Origin: Marasmius tenuissimus
Taxonomy: Eukaryota; Basidiomycota; Agaricomycetes; Agaricales; Marasmiaceae
Assembly (NCBI GenBank): GCA_029532415.1
Contig: JAQOTA010000050.1
Span: 3,224,001-3,288,000, forward strand
DNA length: 64,000 bases
Direction: 5' to 3'
Shown: positions 33,315 through 45,070 of the stretch, piece after piece
How positions within the stretch are numbered: position 1 is the stretch's first letter
How the letters are laid out: each line of letters opens with the position of its first letter
Made by a program: the position numbers and the translations under genes
The notes under the pieces: generated by a model
What the model saw: the letters and a program-made list of their open reading frames with translations, nothing else
The model's database searches: none
What the model was told of the DNA's origin: nothing

Positions 33315-34219
33315 ATGACTAGTCTTCCCTCTATCGATATAAGCCTCCTCCAAGAATTCAACTCTCCGGAGCTTCGTGAACAGCTTCGAGATCTTGTCCT
33401 CGAACAACTTGGATCCAACGTGGGCTCAGGTCAACTTTCTCTGAGGTCAGTACGCTGCGGCTTACCTTTGGTGCTTTGTATCAATAACATTGACACCTAC
33501 CTTCGATCCTAACACCCTAGCCAAAAGGAAGACCTAATTGCTTCTCTACCTCGGCTGGTGGAGAAAGAAGTCATCTCACTTGGGCACGAGGGTATGGCAA
33601 GTTCTTCTCCCTTTCGCCCGTCATCCTCATGTACATGGTCCTAGACTCCGTTTGTCCAATCTGCTTCACCTCCCTCTTGGCGATTCTGGCCGAGGAGGAA
33701 GTGGCCGTTGCAATGGACTCGCCCGCCCACCCTGTCGAAGAACTAGGCGTGACTCGATTATCTCAATCATGGCAGTGTGGCCATATCTTCTGTCGAAGAG
33801 AGTTGAGTGTCGGCTATTCCTCGATCGTTTCCGATTACTGGTAACTTATTTACCATGTTCTACTTACCAGCATTTCGAGATGGGTAATGGACGGGGTAAG
33901 TTAATATCTACTTATACGTGCCCCTGGCACCTCGGACTGACACTTCATGCAGCATGATTCTTGCCCGACATGTAGACGTTCATTGGTAAAAACCCCGGAG
34001 TCGGGTTCTCAGGCGAATACGACGCCTGGGTCCGATACTACCGCAAACGATGCATACAGGGACCCCGCTGACATTCTCAATATACTCGAACATGTACTGG
34101 GCGATGGGGACCTGGCAGGTTCTGAGGGCGGGAGATTCATTCCCAATTCATTTTTCAACCCTCGAGCGGGGCAGTCATCAAGTAATCTATCCAACGAATA
34201 CTCCGCTATGTACTCCTAA
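33315..34219 (+). CDS. RING-finger protein (paralogue 2)
   Basis: Second small RING protein. Start MTSLPSIDISLLQEFN. The first splice gives LSQKEDLIASLPRLVEKEVI, the next joins GHE to DSVCPICFTSLL. RING ligands are CPIC, CGHIFC and CPTC (HDSCPTCRRSL), with exon borders just after CGHIFCRR and before HDSC, as in the gene at 20483; the small middle exon encodes ISRWVMDG, matching LVEWIRGM there. The C-terminus is polar and ends SSNLSNEYSAMYS. Likely an E3 ligase of unknown target. It converges on the chitin synthase gene with about 270 bases between the stops. Confidence 0.75.
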
Positions 34220-34491
34220 GAGTCCTTGTTTTCTCTGTACATTGCTCCGGAAAATGTAGAAGGGCAATATATAAATACCACGTACGAAAAACGCAACGTG
34301 AGGGAGCAGTACGCTATAAAGGGAATCCTCAGAATGGAAAACCACCGAACTAAAGAGAGTTTAATCGTAAAAGGAAGGCAAAGTCATGGAGGCAAATGCG
34401 AGGACAGGTAATTCGTATCGTGAATGAAGAGAGAAATGCAGCAAGATAAGGTCCGTTCCGTGAAAACAAGAACACAACTCCCTCCAAAATC

Positions 34492-37400
34492 TTAGTTTCT
34501 CCTGCAACATCTGAAAAGGTTTCGTTTGAAGAAGTAGTACAGGCACTGAGGGAGAGGGGTCAGTTGAGCGTCACGACACAGCTATAACAGTCTACGTACC
34601 CCAATGAAGCGGACGAATGCCAAACCAAAGGTCGAGTACAGGATAATGTTGAAGTACGTGCCCTGCTTGCTGGCGAGAGCTGCCTGATCCGTTTTGGGGT
34701 CATCGCTGGGCAAACCGTTCAAATTTGCGATGGCGATAGAGAGCGTGGCATTGGACAACATCCAGAGGGCAACCAGACGTGTACGGAAGGTCTTGTTCTC
34801 GTCGTCCATCGTAGGCTTCTCGATCTCCTCCTTGGTTTCGACTTTGGTGACGGCACGAGTAACGGTTTCCTTGAATGCCGCGTCAATGTCTTCTTGCACT
34901 TTCGCAGTATCCTCAACAACTGCGCCATCGGCATCCTTCGACTTCTTCGAGGAGACGGAAGGTAACGCATCATCCTTGTCGCTACCCTTGGTACCCCAGG
35001 AGACATCGTGCAAATTGCAGAACGCGTAGACGTTCAAGACGTTGGTGAAACTCGGCGCAAGCAGAAGGTACTGGATGAAACTCGAGAACATGTGCCAGGG
35101 ATCCCGCTATAACCTGGTCAGTTACCTCAAGATGGTGAGAGGATCTTATGAGACTCACGTAGAGGAAGGACGCAAACAGGTAGATACCGTACGTTGAGAA
35201 CATGGCGGCCAGCAAAGCACCGACTGGTCCTTGGAAGAACACCTTGACTAGGTCGTTATCGTTTTGTTGAATCAATTTGGGGATGTTCTACATCACAAGT
35301 GTCTGAGTAAGAGATGGCAACTAGGATGGAAGGCGGTACTCACGATCAAAGCCTTGATTGTCAACCAGAACGAGCAAACCAAAAGATATAGGGAGAGGAC
35401 AGCATATACCCTGTTTCACTTGAGCTGACGTCGAATCGAGATTGAACGAAATACGTACCAAAGAGTAGCCGCGTAGGCACCCCGTTCACCCTTCGGTCGA
35501 TTACCAAGGGCAAGGATGAATTGAAGAGCGAGGAAGGTCAAGTACAGCCATTTGAAGCCAAGGTTAACCCAGTGAGTCTTGATGATATTTTCTCAGTATC
35601 ATGACGGAGCGTGGGTAAATTGTAGACTTACCACTTCCTTCGTACCAAAGATGATGATAGGATCAACGGGCATGCTCGGAAGAAGGTCGATAATGATACT
35701 GAAAGTCAACCAGATATTGGCCAGCGCGAACCAGGAGAAGACCAAGGAAAAGACGTTGTACTGATGGCAAGAAAAATCAGCTAGTGTGTCAGAAAATCTC
35801 AGATGAGAGAACTCACGAAGGCCTGGACGTGGAAGAAGAACATGCGGAAGATACCGTGACCGGATTTGTACAGCTTGAAGAAATTGACCAATGCATACTG
35901 GAGGGGTTGGGGGTGAGAATTGAACAACGTGAAGTACGAGAAGACATACCACCGAGGCGGCGAAAGAACCGTTCAGCCAACGACGACGCTGACCGATAAG
36001 CTCAGGTGCCGATTCAGGCACATCGGTCTCTGCCTTACTGGGCTTCACGTAGGTTAAAGTCCAGCGGTCATTGGCTTTCGCCACCAACTCGAAACAAAGA
36101 ATACGATCTTCGGCCAAGAACATGTTCTTGGTGAAGATGTTCATTCCGTGGATACCCTTGGGACCGAGCCGATCAGCCAAAGAATGGTCACCATGGAAGT
36201 ACTGCTCCAAAGGACGGCCAAGAATAGCGCGATAGCGGTAGGCGGAGAAAGCACCTGGCAACACAGATACGTAACCGAAACTACTCTCCAGGGGTTTGTC
36301 TAGGAGGCGTAATGAGCTCCACTACTCCATGCGTAGCAAAAGAAAAAGGGTACTGACCCAAGATATTGGACATCTTGTATTCGAAGTTTTGAGCTGCGAC
36401 CAAGGGATTCAACAACTTCTTTCCTCCCTTAATCATCGCGTGGATTTCACCTGGAGGGTGTTAATAAAACAACCACCGCCTGACAGAACTATACTTACCA
36501 CAACATCCACCGAGATGAGGATCATTGTAGAAGGCCTCCCAAAGGTAATAGATGGATTTGTGACCGGGCTTGGTTCCCGCATCGATAAGGACGCAGGTCT
36601 CGGGCTATGACTTCATCAGGAACAGACTGAGGACTGTGAGATTGTAAAGACATACGTTGAGCATTTTCCCAATACCATTGAAGAGCCAACGGTGAGAATT
36701 AATCTTCTTTTGGTTCTTCGCCTTGAGGACAAAGATGATCTGAACAGGAACCAGGTTGTTGGGGTCGTTTGCCTGAGGCAAGACAAGTTGCGGTGTCGCG
36801 TCGACAGACAGCTGAGTGGTGTACTATTTGGGCAGCCGAGTGAGATGATGCAAACAAAGAGAGATGATGGATACCATACCTCGAAGATGTGAGCGACGGT
36901 GTCTTTGCCGTCGACTTGTTTTTTCATGACACCATCCTGGTAAACGCCAACTGTGGCCAAGATATCCAAAACACTCTTGTCCATGGCCTCCAGACCGTCG
37001 ACAATCAAAGCGACAGTGATACGCTGCCAGCCGGGCCTTCCTTCTTCGGCTTGTCGGCGCCAGTACTTGGATTGTTTAGTCTTGCAAATGTCACGAATGT
37101 TCAACATGACACCATGCAAAGTTCGAGCGTAGAGCGTCTTGTCCTCGTTGTAAGAAGTGATGGCGATAAGGAGTTCCGTCTCACGTCCGTAGTTCTTGAC
37201 TCGGAGGGAGTAACCGTTGGCCTCGTTGTATTCATCAGGATCGACAGTAGCAGCCGTGTATCTCATGTGTCTGAGTCGAATCTTGATTAGCATGAGGCTG
37301 GTGATAAGGGCGAACGTGTACTCACGAGAACTCGGTCGAGCTGGTTGCAGTGTACTTGGCTTCGACTGCGCTCAAGATGGGTGTTGGGACAGGATACTCA

Positions 37401-37885
37401 GTAATGAAGTTTCCCTTTGTCAATTTGACTTTGCGAGTGACACCCCGCTTGATGGTTTGCCTTCGACGCCAAGCAGTCTCGACACCGTTGGTCGATGTCG
37501 ACATCATTGACTGTGGACGGCCACCATGAGGATCGGCGTAGGCATTGGGGTCGAGAGGGCTAGAGAGGGAGGTAGTTTAAGACATGCAATATGTCCTACA
37601 GAGTACAATGCCTTACCCAGGAGGATAGAAGCCACCCGAGAAACCTTCAGTCCCAGTCAATGGTTGTTTTTCCACGTAGTCTTCATCATACTGCTCGCGC
37701 GCCCCAAACTCGCGCGGCAACGACGCGGTACTTTCATAACCACGAACTAAAGTTGATGATGATGGATAAGGGTGATTGGGCTCAGTGTACTGAGGTGCTG
37801 CTTGACGGTCCGCGAAAGGGTCGCCGAAGGGCTCGTTACTGTTGTGAGAATTCACAGATGGTGGCATGTGGGGGCGATTCGCCAT
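34492..37885 (-). CDS. Chitin synthase, division 1 (class III-like)
   Basis: Plasma-membrane glycosyltransferase that makes chitin from UDP-GlcNAc for the cell wall. After a disordered, Pro/Tyr-rich N-terminus ([20 protein letters not shown]), the catalytic region shows [88 protein letters not shown] with the catalytic Asp, and [10 protein letters not shown]. At least six C-terminal membrane segments follow (for example [19 protein letters not shown]). A charged Lys/Asp-rich cytosolic stretch lies before the last pair of helices. The end is [17 protein letters not shown]. Class III is suggested by [17 protein letters not shown] but is not certain. It is divergent from the GST-like gene. Confidence 0.9.
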
Positions 37886-38399
37886 GATGATGAAGAAAAG
37901 GAAAGGGCAACGAGAGCTAGAGCGAGGAGGACGTCGACGACGATGAAGAAAAGAGGGAAAGAGTGAGCTGGCCGAGGGTCAAAGTAGGAAGGAAAGAAAG
38001 GTTGTTAAAGAGAAACGTGATGAAGGGAAACGAGGCAATGAGAAATGATTACAGCACGATGGGCACAGCTTTCAAATTTGTAAGTACCCCGAATACCCCT
38101 TCAGCCCCACTAGCGGCGCAGCCGAAGATGGCAGTCTGCGACAGGCCATCTAGTCCGCGACACAGGACTATCACTATCATACAATCAGTACAGGTTCTTG
38201 GTGGCCCTACTAGTCTTCAGCGGAACTCTGGAACTGCACGTTTTTCTCGGGCTATTCACTCGCTATTCTCGAACTCTGGGAACATCACAGGTCTATCAAA
38301 GGCAAAGTCTGGCAAAGGTCGTTCCCGGTCATTTCACATGGGCATCTGTTGCACTCTTTTTATACCGATCACGGTCTCATAGAACCTCAATCGCTCCCA
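37886..38399. promoter_or_regulatory. Divergent promoter, chitin synthase / GST-like gene
   Basis: 514 bases between opposed start codons. A CTTTTTATACCG stretch near 38356 is a TATA candidate 40 bases before the GST-like ATG. On the chitin synthase side there is a purine-rich tract (37890-38045, plus strand), that is, CT-rich in the sense of that gene. Confidence 0.45.
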
Positions 38400-39847
38400 A
38401 TGAGTCCCTCGGTCATATTGTACCGGTGAGTCGTCTCGCAGTCGACTGCGCATGCATGCCATAATTAGACGTTGAATCGCACCTCCAACCACTTTCAAGT
38501 TACGACGGTTCGCCTTTCAGCGAGAAGATTGACCATGTCCTGCTGCTCAAGTCTGTTCCCCATCAGACAGTTCATGTGAGTCCCCGCTCTAAGCCCTCTG
38601 ACGGTAGCATTGGCAACAGGTGGCAAATTGAAACTATGGATAGGTTTCCTCCATGTTACCTCGTCCCGAAATCACTGACCTGTTGGGACTGAAATATCGC
38701 CGTATCCCGATCCTCGCTATTGACAATGATATTTACTGCGATACAAGGTGCCGTCCCCCTCCAACTTCCCCCCTTTCTATCGGACTAACGGACTGTCCTG
38801 AGCAATAGTATAATCGTACCAGCTCTCGAACGTCGTTTTCATCCGTCGACTGGTGGCTACGGGACCATCTTCCCCCAAAGGAAGAACGGGGGAAGTGCAG
38901 ATACCGGCCTGCTTCAAGGCTTTGCAAGACATTATGCAGATACTGCACTTTTCCCTCTGGCTACTGCTTTCGTTCCTTGGGAAAAGGTCCCCAAACCATT
39001 CGTTGATGACCGTTCAGCGGTACGCCGATTGATTCTTAAATTCCCGCAAAATGCGAACTAACGGCCATCTATCAATAGCTGCGCGGGCAAACAATCAATG
39101 TCGAAGCAATCATCGCGTCCCGAGGGAGATCTTTGAGCCTTCTTACTGCACAACTGGTCCGTTGCACTTGTCCGTCGCATCGTCGGAAACTAACGTGTCT
39201 CGCTCGGCTAACAGGCGCTTATCGAAGAACAGCTGAGGGATGGGCGCGAATGGTTGTTCGATACAGAAACACCCAGTCTGGCAGACGTGTCTGTCCACTA
39301 CGTTTTCGCGTGGCTCAAGACATTACGTCCTGCACGCCCGCTATTTGACGAAGGCAAGTTCCCGAATACTTTCGAGGTGAGTAATTGGGAAGGCTGCTTT
39401 CATAGTATTCGCCTGATCACAGTCAATTTCCGTCATGATCATTGCAGTGGCTCGCACGGCTATCCCAAACCCTCGACAAAGCCAAGAAGGAACAAGGGCC
39501 TCAGCGAATCAACGGGACCGAAGCAGCCAGATCGATCGCATCGCGCCCTTTCGAGCCTTACCATGTCGTCGGGTTCGATGAACTCGAGGCCGGTAGGCTA
39601 GGTTTGAAGAGCGGACAGGCTGTTGCCATTATTCCGGACGATACTCGTGAGTGCTCCCTCCATTGAACCTCCACATAACGTTGCTGAACGTTGACTAGCC
39701 AAGCTACCTCCCACTGTTGGAAAGCTCGTTTCGCTGAACACTGAAGAGTACTGTGTCGAAGTGAAGGGCGCTGCAGGGCTATATCGCGTTCACTTCCCTC
39801 GCATCGGATATACAGCGCGTCCTACAACTGCGGAGAGCAAGTTGTGA
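38400..39847 (+). CDS. Glutathione S-transferase-like protein
   Basis: Cytosolic GST-type protein. Exon 1 is MSPSVILYR, cut by an intron inside the codon before YDGSPFSEKIDHVLLLK. The first domain has a thioredoxin-like layout: Tyr/Ser near the start, then HVSSMLPRPEITDLLGLKYR, RRIPILAIDNDIYCDT with the cis-Pro, and the Asp-x-x-Cys-Asp-Thr turn where glutathione would bind. The second, helical domain has LADVSVHYVFAWLKTLRP. After it comes an extra C-terminal domain (GFDELEAGRLGLKSGQAVAI, then VSLNTEEYCVEVKGAAGLYR) seen in some fungal GST-like proteins and not in classical GSTs. Stop TGA at 39845-39847. Substrate unknown. Confidence 0.75.
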
Positions 39848-40255
39848 GCGGTCACAGGATTCAGCCGACCTCAGGATGCAGGAGGATGTCGAGTTGGTAC
39901 GGATGTGATATTGTGGTCGATCAGGTACGCTGAATGGATAGGATAGCATGTAAATTCGGATAGGGTCAAAATAGCTATGAAGATCGCACGAAACCGACGA
40001 CACCGGTTTCTCCGCCACGAGCGAATTTGCCTTCCCACAACTGACATTTCGGGCTTACTAAAAAGGCTTCATACAGTGGTCCCCGTCGAGCTTCACACCG
40101 TCTTTGAGTGCAACGCCACGGTTCAGAAGCGGAGGGTATGCATAAACAAGTCCATCAATGAAGACTTGTTCTTGGTTGGAATCACTCGACTACCAGCAAT
40201 ATCAATATTAATGCATAATCATACCTCAAATTCTACGACGACATTGCTTCCCGAA
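39848..40255. other. Interval between convergent GST-like and COQ10 genes
   Basis: Open frames exist on both strands but show no domain signal and run into the COQ10 3' region. Probably the two 3' UTRs. Confidence 0.4.
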
Positions 40256-40954
40256 TCAATTCTTCCGTGGTCCATAGACTTCAGCACACCGGTTCTCGAA
40301 CGCGTTCACCATTTGTTTTGAAACTTGGGAGAAGAACGCGGAAGAGACCGCAGCGTGGATAGGATTTGAGAAGGCATATGCAAGATCAAGAGTGACCAGC
40401 GTTTCGGAGTTGCCTCCATTGGACGGGCTCTGCGGCGTACGCGGCGAGGCTACAGGTTGAAATCTCCATGTTGTAGATAGACTTGTGAATAGAGGTGTTG
40501 ACGACTTTGCAACGGCCTATTTGAACAGCAATGAGGAATTTGTAGTGTACCGGGGGAAGAGGCCACGCACCTGAACCGATTCATAAGGAACACAGGTAAC
40601 TTCGCTGACATAGCTTTCTTGAAATGACAGAAATCCTGCGGTCAACTCAGCCTCCATCTTGTAAGGGACACCCTTTTCTACCGTGGGGTTCGACAGTGAC
40701 AACACGCGACATTCTGTGCAAAAGGGGATGAATTTGGGATATAGGGACACATTTGCAACAACATCGAATAGCTGCTTTGCATTATACCTGCGCAGTGTCA
40801 GTGAGGCCGTGCGTCAAAGAGGACAACGCACCACGTACGGCAAGACTTTGCGCTCCGAGTATTTTTGGAGATCTGTCTTGAATGGAGAAAATGAAGGGGC
40901 TGAAAAGAACGACCTATGCAAACGTGCGGCTGCAGGCCGTAAATTTGCGAGCAT
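40256..40954 (-). CDS. COQ10: Coenzyme Q-binding protein COQ10, mitochondrial
   Basis: START/polyketide-cyclase-like lipid-binding protein that carries coenzyme Q in the inner mitochondrial membrane. The N-terminus MLANLRPAAARLHRSFFSA is a presequence-like stretch, then YSERKVLPYNAKQLFDVVAN (joined across an intron with donor GTACGT), then SLYPKFIPFCTECRV, a Leu/Phe-rich core (MEAELTAGFLSFQESYVSE) and STTWRFQP. The end is HAAVSSAFFSQVSKQMVNAF followed by ENRCAEVYGPRKN. The order and length match COQ10. Three exons. Confidence 0.88.
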
Positions 40955-41123
40955 GTGATGGTGGTACGGAAAGAAGCCTGGTCAAGCTCTCGTCACAAGT
41001 TTCGCTGTTCTCTTCGAGCACTTCGATAGATCCAGGCAATCACAACTTTATCTTGGGCAAGGAATCGTAGACAGTACATTCTGAACAGACAGGGATAACT
41101 AGAGTACTTTAGCCGGCAGTCTT

Positions 41124-41946
41124 CTATCCCGCAAAATCGGTATTCTCAGGGCACTCCCTCGCAATCTGAGAAATGAGAAAGAGTCAAGCAACGTGGAGGT
41201 GGAGTGTGAGGCAACTCACATGTCCTTCCTGTTGGCACTTGTAGCACGTCTTGTTCTTGTTCACGCCTGCAGCGGGTCCAGTTGGAGCATCATTCACAGC
41301 TGTACCAGGGGCGGCAAGGCAATCTCTAGCCACTAAAAAAAGGAACTTGATCAGCGTTTGGCCAGGTGTAAAAAATGACGTGCGACGAACTGTGGTTGGG
41401 ACCACCGCATCTGTAACACTTGACGGGGGGCAAAGTCGAAGTGTTCAATCCCCTTCCGGGAGGTGGGGCTCTCGAAGCAAACCCTCCTCCGGCAGGGCTC
41501 GTGCAAGCACGGGCGATATGACCAAAACGGCCACAATTCTACCAGAGAATGAGCGATACGCCGTTGGCACAGAGAGCGAATCGCTTACGTAGCACTTCTG
41601 GCTACCACCTTGCTGGATCCTCAAACTTGGGCATTCAGCTGAAAAGCGGGAAAGATCAGGTAAGAATAGTTCGAAGTCAAAGTTCGATCTAGAGCGCACC
41701 CTGGATATGACCCACACCACCGCAGGAATAGCACTGCTTCGCGGAGACAGTCCTGGGAGACGGGCAAGCCGACGATTCATGACCAGGCTGACGGCAATTA
41801 TAGCAGAGACGTTGCTCCGAAGAGCAGTTCTCAGCAATATGCCCAACTATAAGAACGTGTTAACAAGAGAATCGGTGGTGATTATTCGTGAAGACTGACG
41901 ATTGCCGCACTTGAAGCAGCCTTTCCTTGAAAACTGATACGCCATA
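41124..41946 (-). CDS. CCHC zinc-knuckle nucleic-acid-binding protein (GIS2/BYR3/CNBP type)
   Basis: Small single-stranded nucleic-acid-binding protein made almost only of CCHC knuckles; family members bind mRNA and affect translation. Six knuckles are seen: CFKCGNLGHIAENC, CYNCRQPGHESSAC, CYSCGGVGHIQAEC, CYNCGRFGHIARAC, CYRCGGPNHMARDC and CYKCQQEGHIAREC. Several are interrupted by introns inside the knuckle. A Gly/Arg/Pro linker (GGGFASRAPPPGRG) separates knuckles four and five. Start MAYQFSRKG at 41946, end NTDFAG. Yeast Gis2 and fission-yeast Byr3 have seven knuckles, so one appears to be missing here. Confidence 0.87.
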
Positions 41947-42505
41947 CTCAGACAAAACTCTGAGAATAAGTATTTTCAGTCGATTTCGTACGATCGTAGA
42001 CCCACTTCGAGACGTACCACACTTCGCCCTCTACCAGCTGTCCACTTGTCGCCTCCTCCTTGAGAAGCAGTGGAAAGGTCAGTCAGTATTAGTTGATGAG
42101 TCAAGGGTAGCACCGGATTGAGGATTTCTTTTCAGTTTGGCCGAGTTTGTATCGGTGCCCTCAACGGGTCAGATAAGATAAGATCTAGACAAGCCGACGG
42201 ATCTCGGACACTCGGTGGACAAAAGGAGGCAAAAAGGAGAGAAATGAATTCGAAATTGAATTAAAACTTGGACGGAGATGCTCCGGCCCGGGCTTGTTTT
42301 CTGAGTTCACCTCCACCGCGTTTGGCCATACGTACAGCACCGTACCTTGCTACCATGACCGGGTCAAAGTGGCTTTTCCCGGCAAATTCAGGCAAACTGA
42401 AACCCTTGCTTAGTGAGGCATAGTGAGAAATATTGTACTAAGCATGGACTTTATCGCCTGGGCCCTGAATTCAGTGACTTCTCCCACATCTCACCAACCC
42501 CTACC
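41947..42505. promoter_or_regulatory. Divergent promoter, GIS2-like / aminotransferase
   Basis: About 560 bases between opposed start codons. An AT-richer, A-tract region (42230-42265) is visible; no specific factor site recognised. Confidence 0.4.
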
Positions 42506-44843
42506 ATGTCACCAGAAAAGCGCATGGAGGCGCTCGACCTATCACACCATCTCTCGGATGTAGCACGTCAGCGCAATGCATCTCCTCTAAAGTTCTTGAT
42601 GAAATATATGGGTAGACCTGGAGTTATAACTCTGGTAGGAGGTGCGGACAAGCTTATCGCTGTCCTCTCGCTATTCTCATGTCTAATGTCCTTATCTCTA
42701 GGGCTCCCAAACGAGAACTACTTCCCGATATCCTCTGTGTCTGGGCAAGTTCTTGTTCCCGACTCATTTCCGGTGGACGGAGACAAAGGTGAACCATCGA
42801 ACGGATTTGCCTGGTTCTGGAAATTATTCGGAAAGTCAAGTCCTGTCGAGAGGACCACCTCATTTACAGTGGAACGATACTCTGATAACAGCAATGATAT
42901 TACGCTGGCCACTAGTCTTCAATACGGTATGTCACGTTAAACATGTTTTCAGCCACTCGGAACTTAAACTCTTCCAAGGTATGGCGAAAGGCATGCCTCA
43001 GCTCATGTCGATGATCAACGAGTTCACGGAGAAGGTATTTCAACCTGGTTATAGCAATTATACAACTGGGATCGACCTAGGAAACACCGACGGCATCCAC
43101 AAAACTATCACCACGCTGTGCAATCCTGGTGAGGGTGTTCTGTTCGGTGAATGGACGTATCCCAGCACCATAAACGTGAGTACCCTCATATATGCGGTCT
43201 TCAGCGAAAGTGAATATTCCCATAGGCAATTAAACCTTACAATATCCACGCCATACCTGTGAAGATGGATGGCCAAGGCGTGAGAAGTGATGACTTGAGA
43301 AAGATTCTTTCTGAATGGGACGAGTCTTCAAGGGGAATGCCTCGGTACATAGGATACCACATATGACAAGACCGCGTCAACTGATATCCTCTCCTGCCAG
43401 ACCCCATGTTCTGTACACTATTCCAGTTGGTCAGAACCCGACAGGACTTGTGCGTATCTGAATCTTCTTCGCAATGATACGCCACCTGACCATACTGAGT
43501 TCCTCAGACCGTCGAGTACGCAAGGAAGAAGGAAATATACGACGTTTGCGTAGAGTTCGGTATGAGATACACCTGTCTTGCGGTAAACCTGGTCTCACAT
43601 TCGATGTCAAGACGTGATCATCATCGAGGATGACCCATACTACTTCCTCCAATCAGGTCCCTATGTACCAAAGGCGGAACGAGGGACGGACGTGCTCTCA
43701 ACCCCCAACGAGGACTTCATTGCTCAGCTGGTACCAAGCTACCTGAAGTAAGCCGTCCAGTAACCACAGTTCCTATTAACACAATCTCGTTCCCTCTCAG
43801 GCTCGATTACCAGGGTCGTGTCATTCGCCTGGACACCTTTTCGAAGGTATATCTCTCACTGTTATTCGACGGTCTCGTGGTAACAACGAAAATAGAACAT
43901 TGCCCCTGGCAGCCGTTTGGGCTGGTACACATGTAATCCCATGTTCGCAGAGAGACTCGAACGGTATGCAGAGACGACATCCCAGGCTCCCTGTGGTTTT
44001 GGTCAGGAAAGTTCTTGTCTCCCGACTCTTAGTTGGCGAAACCTTAACCTTGATCTATCCCGCCAGGTTTTCGTTGCCTCCACCTTACTTCAGTGGAGAT
44101 ACGAGGGCTATATCCGGTGGCTGAGAGGTACGTCTCCATCCCCTTTTTTAATATATTGGAAAGGCGCTCATCGTGTTAATCAGGCATACGGGCTCAGTAT
44201 AAACAACGGCGGGATGATTTCGTGGATTGTTTGGCTGAAGCTTTTGATCTCCGCAAGACCGTCGGCACGGAGGCACTTGAAGGATGCACCATCTATGAGG
44301 GGTATCTGCGTCCTCAGAGCGGTTTCATTAGTTCGGAGAAGACACCAGTCACTCCAGTTCTCTCGTTTGTCCCCCCTACCAGTGGCATGTTTGTTTGGGT
44401 CAGTTCTCCAACTGCGCTTCGTCATCACCTACTCATGTTCAAGTTTCTCCCCTCTATCTACCGAAGCTCGAGGTGCACTTCCAGCACCATCCACTTTTCG
44501 GAGCTTGTGACGCCTCAACATTGGAGATGAAACTGTGGACTGACCTTGCAGAAGCAGGCCTAGTTCTTGGCCCAGGTACAAAATTAACATCTACCCTCTA
44601 GACGCACGGATTCTGATATGGTGATAGGATACATGTTCTCGGCTGACGCTGTCGAGAACCTCCCTCGCAGACGTGGTCATTTCCGCGTGAGCTTCAGTCA
44701 ATGTACCGTAAGTTGATCGATCCACGCCTCTCATTCACGTCAAGTGGATCTGACCACGAGACACAGTTGGAGGATATGAGGAAATCTGCAAAGATCCTTT
44801 CCACAGTACTTCGGGAATTCATGAAGATCAGGTCTATCGGGTA
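42506..44843 (+). CDS. Aromatic-type aminotransferase (ARO8-like, PLP fold type I)
   Basis: PLP enzyme moving amino groups between aromatic amino acids (or 2-aminoadipate, kynurenine) and 2-oxo acids. Start MSPEKRMEALDLSHHLSDVA. A splice makes GVITLVGG continuous with LPNENYFPI, as in Aro8. The core shows GNTDGIHKTITTLCNPG, GEWTYPSTINAIKPY, YTIPVGQNPTG with the cofactor Asn, IIIEDDPYYF with the Asp that pairs with the PLP ring, and the PLP Lys in DTFSKNIAPGSRLGWY. The end is FRVSFSQCT, LEDMRKSAKILSTVL. More than ten exons. Stop TAG at 44841-44843. It could serve as kynurenine/2-aminoadipate aminotransferase. Confidence 0.85.
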
Positions 44844-45070
44844 GAGCGGGGACCGAATGGTTATTAAATAGATGTCTGAGGAGCTACACCAAGTTTTTAC
44901 TTCGATACACGACCCAATGTCCATGTGAGTGAATAAGTAATAAGTTGAATGATCAGGCAACGTGCCCCGCGCCCCGCCTACAGCACAACTGACGACCTCA
45001 TTTCGCCCTTCGCCCATAAGCATGTAATCCACGTTGAGTGTGCTGTTATCCGACTTGACCTCTTTCCCCC

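Noticed and set aside
38000..45000. Possible secondary-metabolite or detoxification cluster (GST-like, COQ10, aminotransferase)
   Set aside because: No polyketide, peptide or terpene synthase, no P450 and no dedicated regulator nearby; these genes are ordinary single housekeeping functions.
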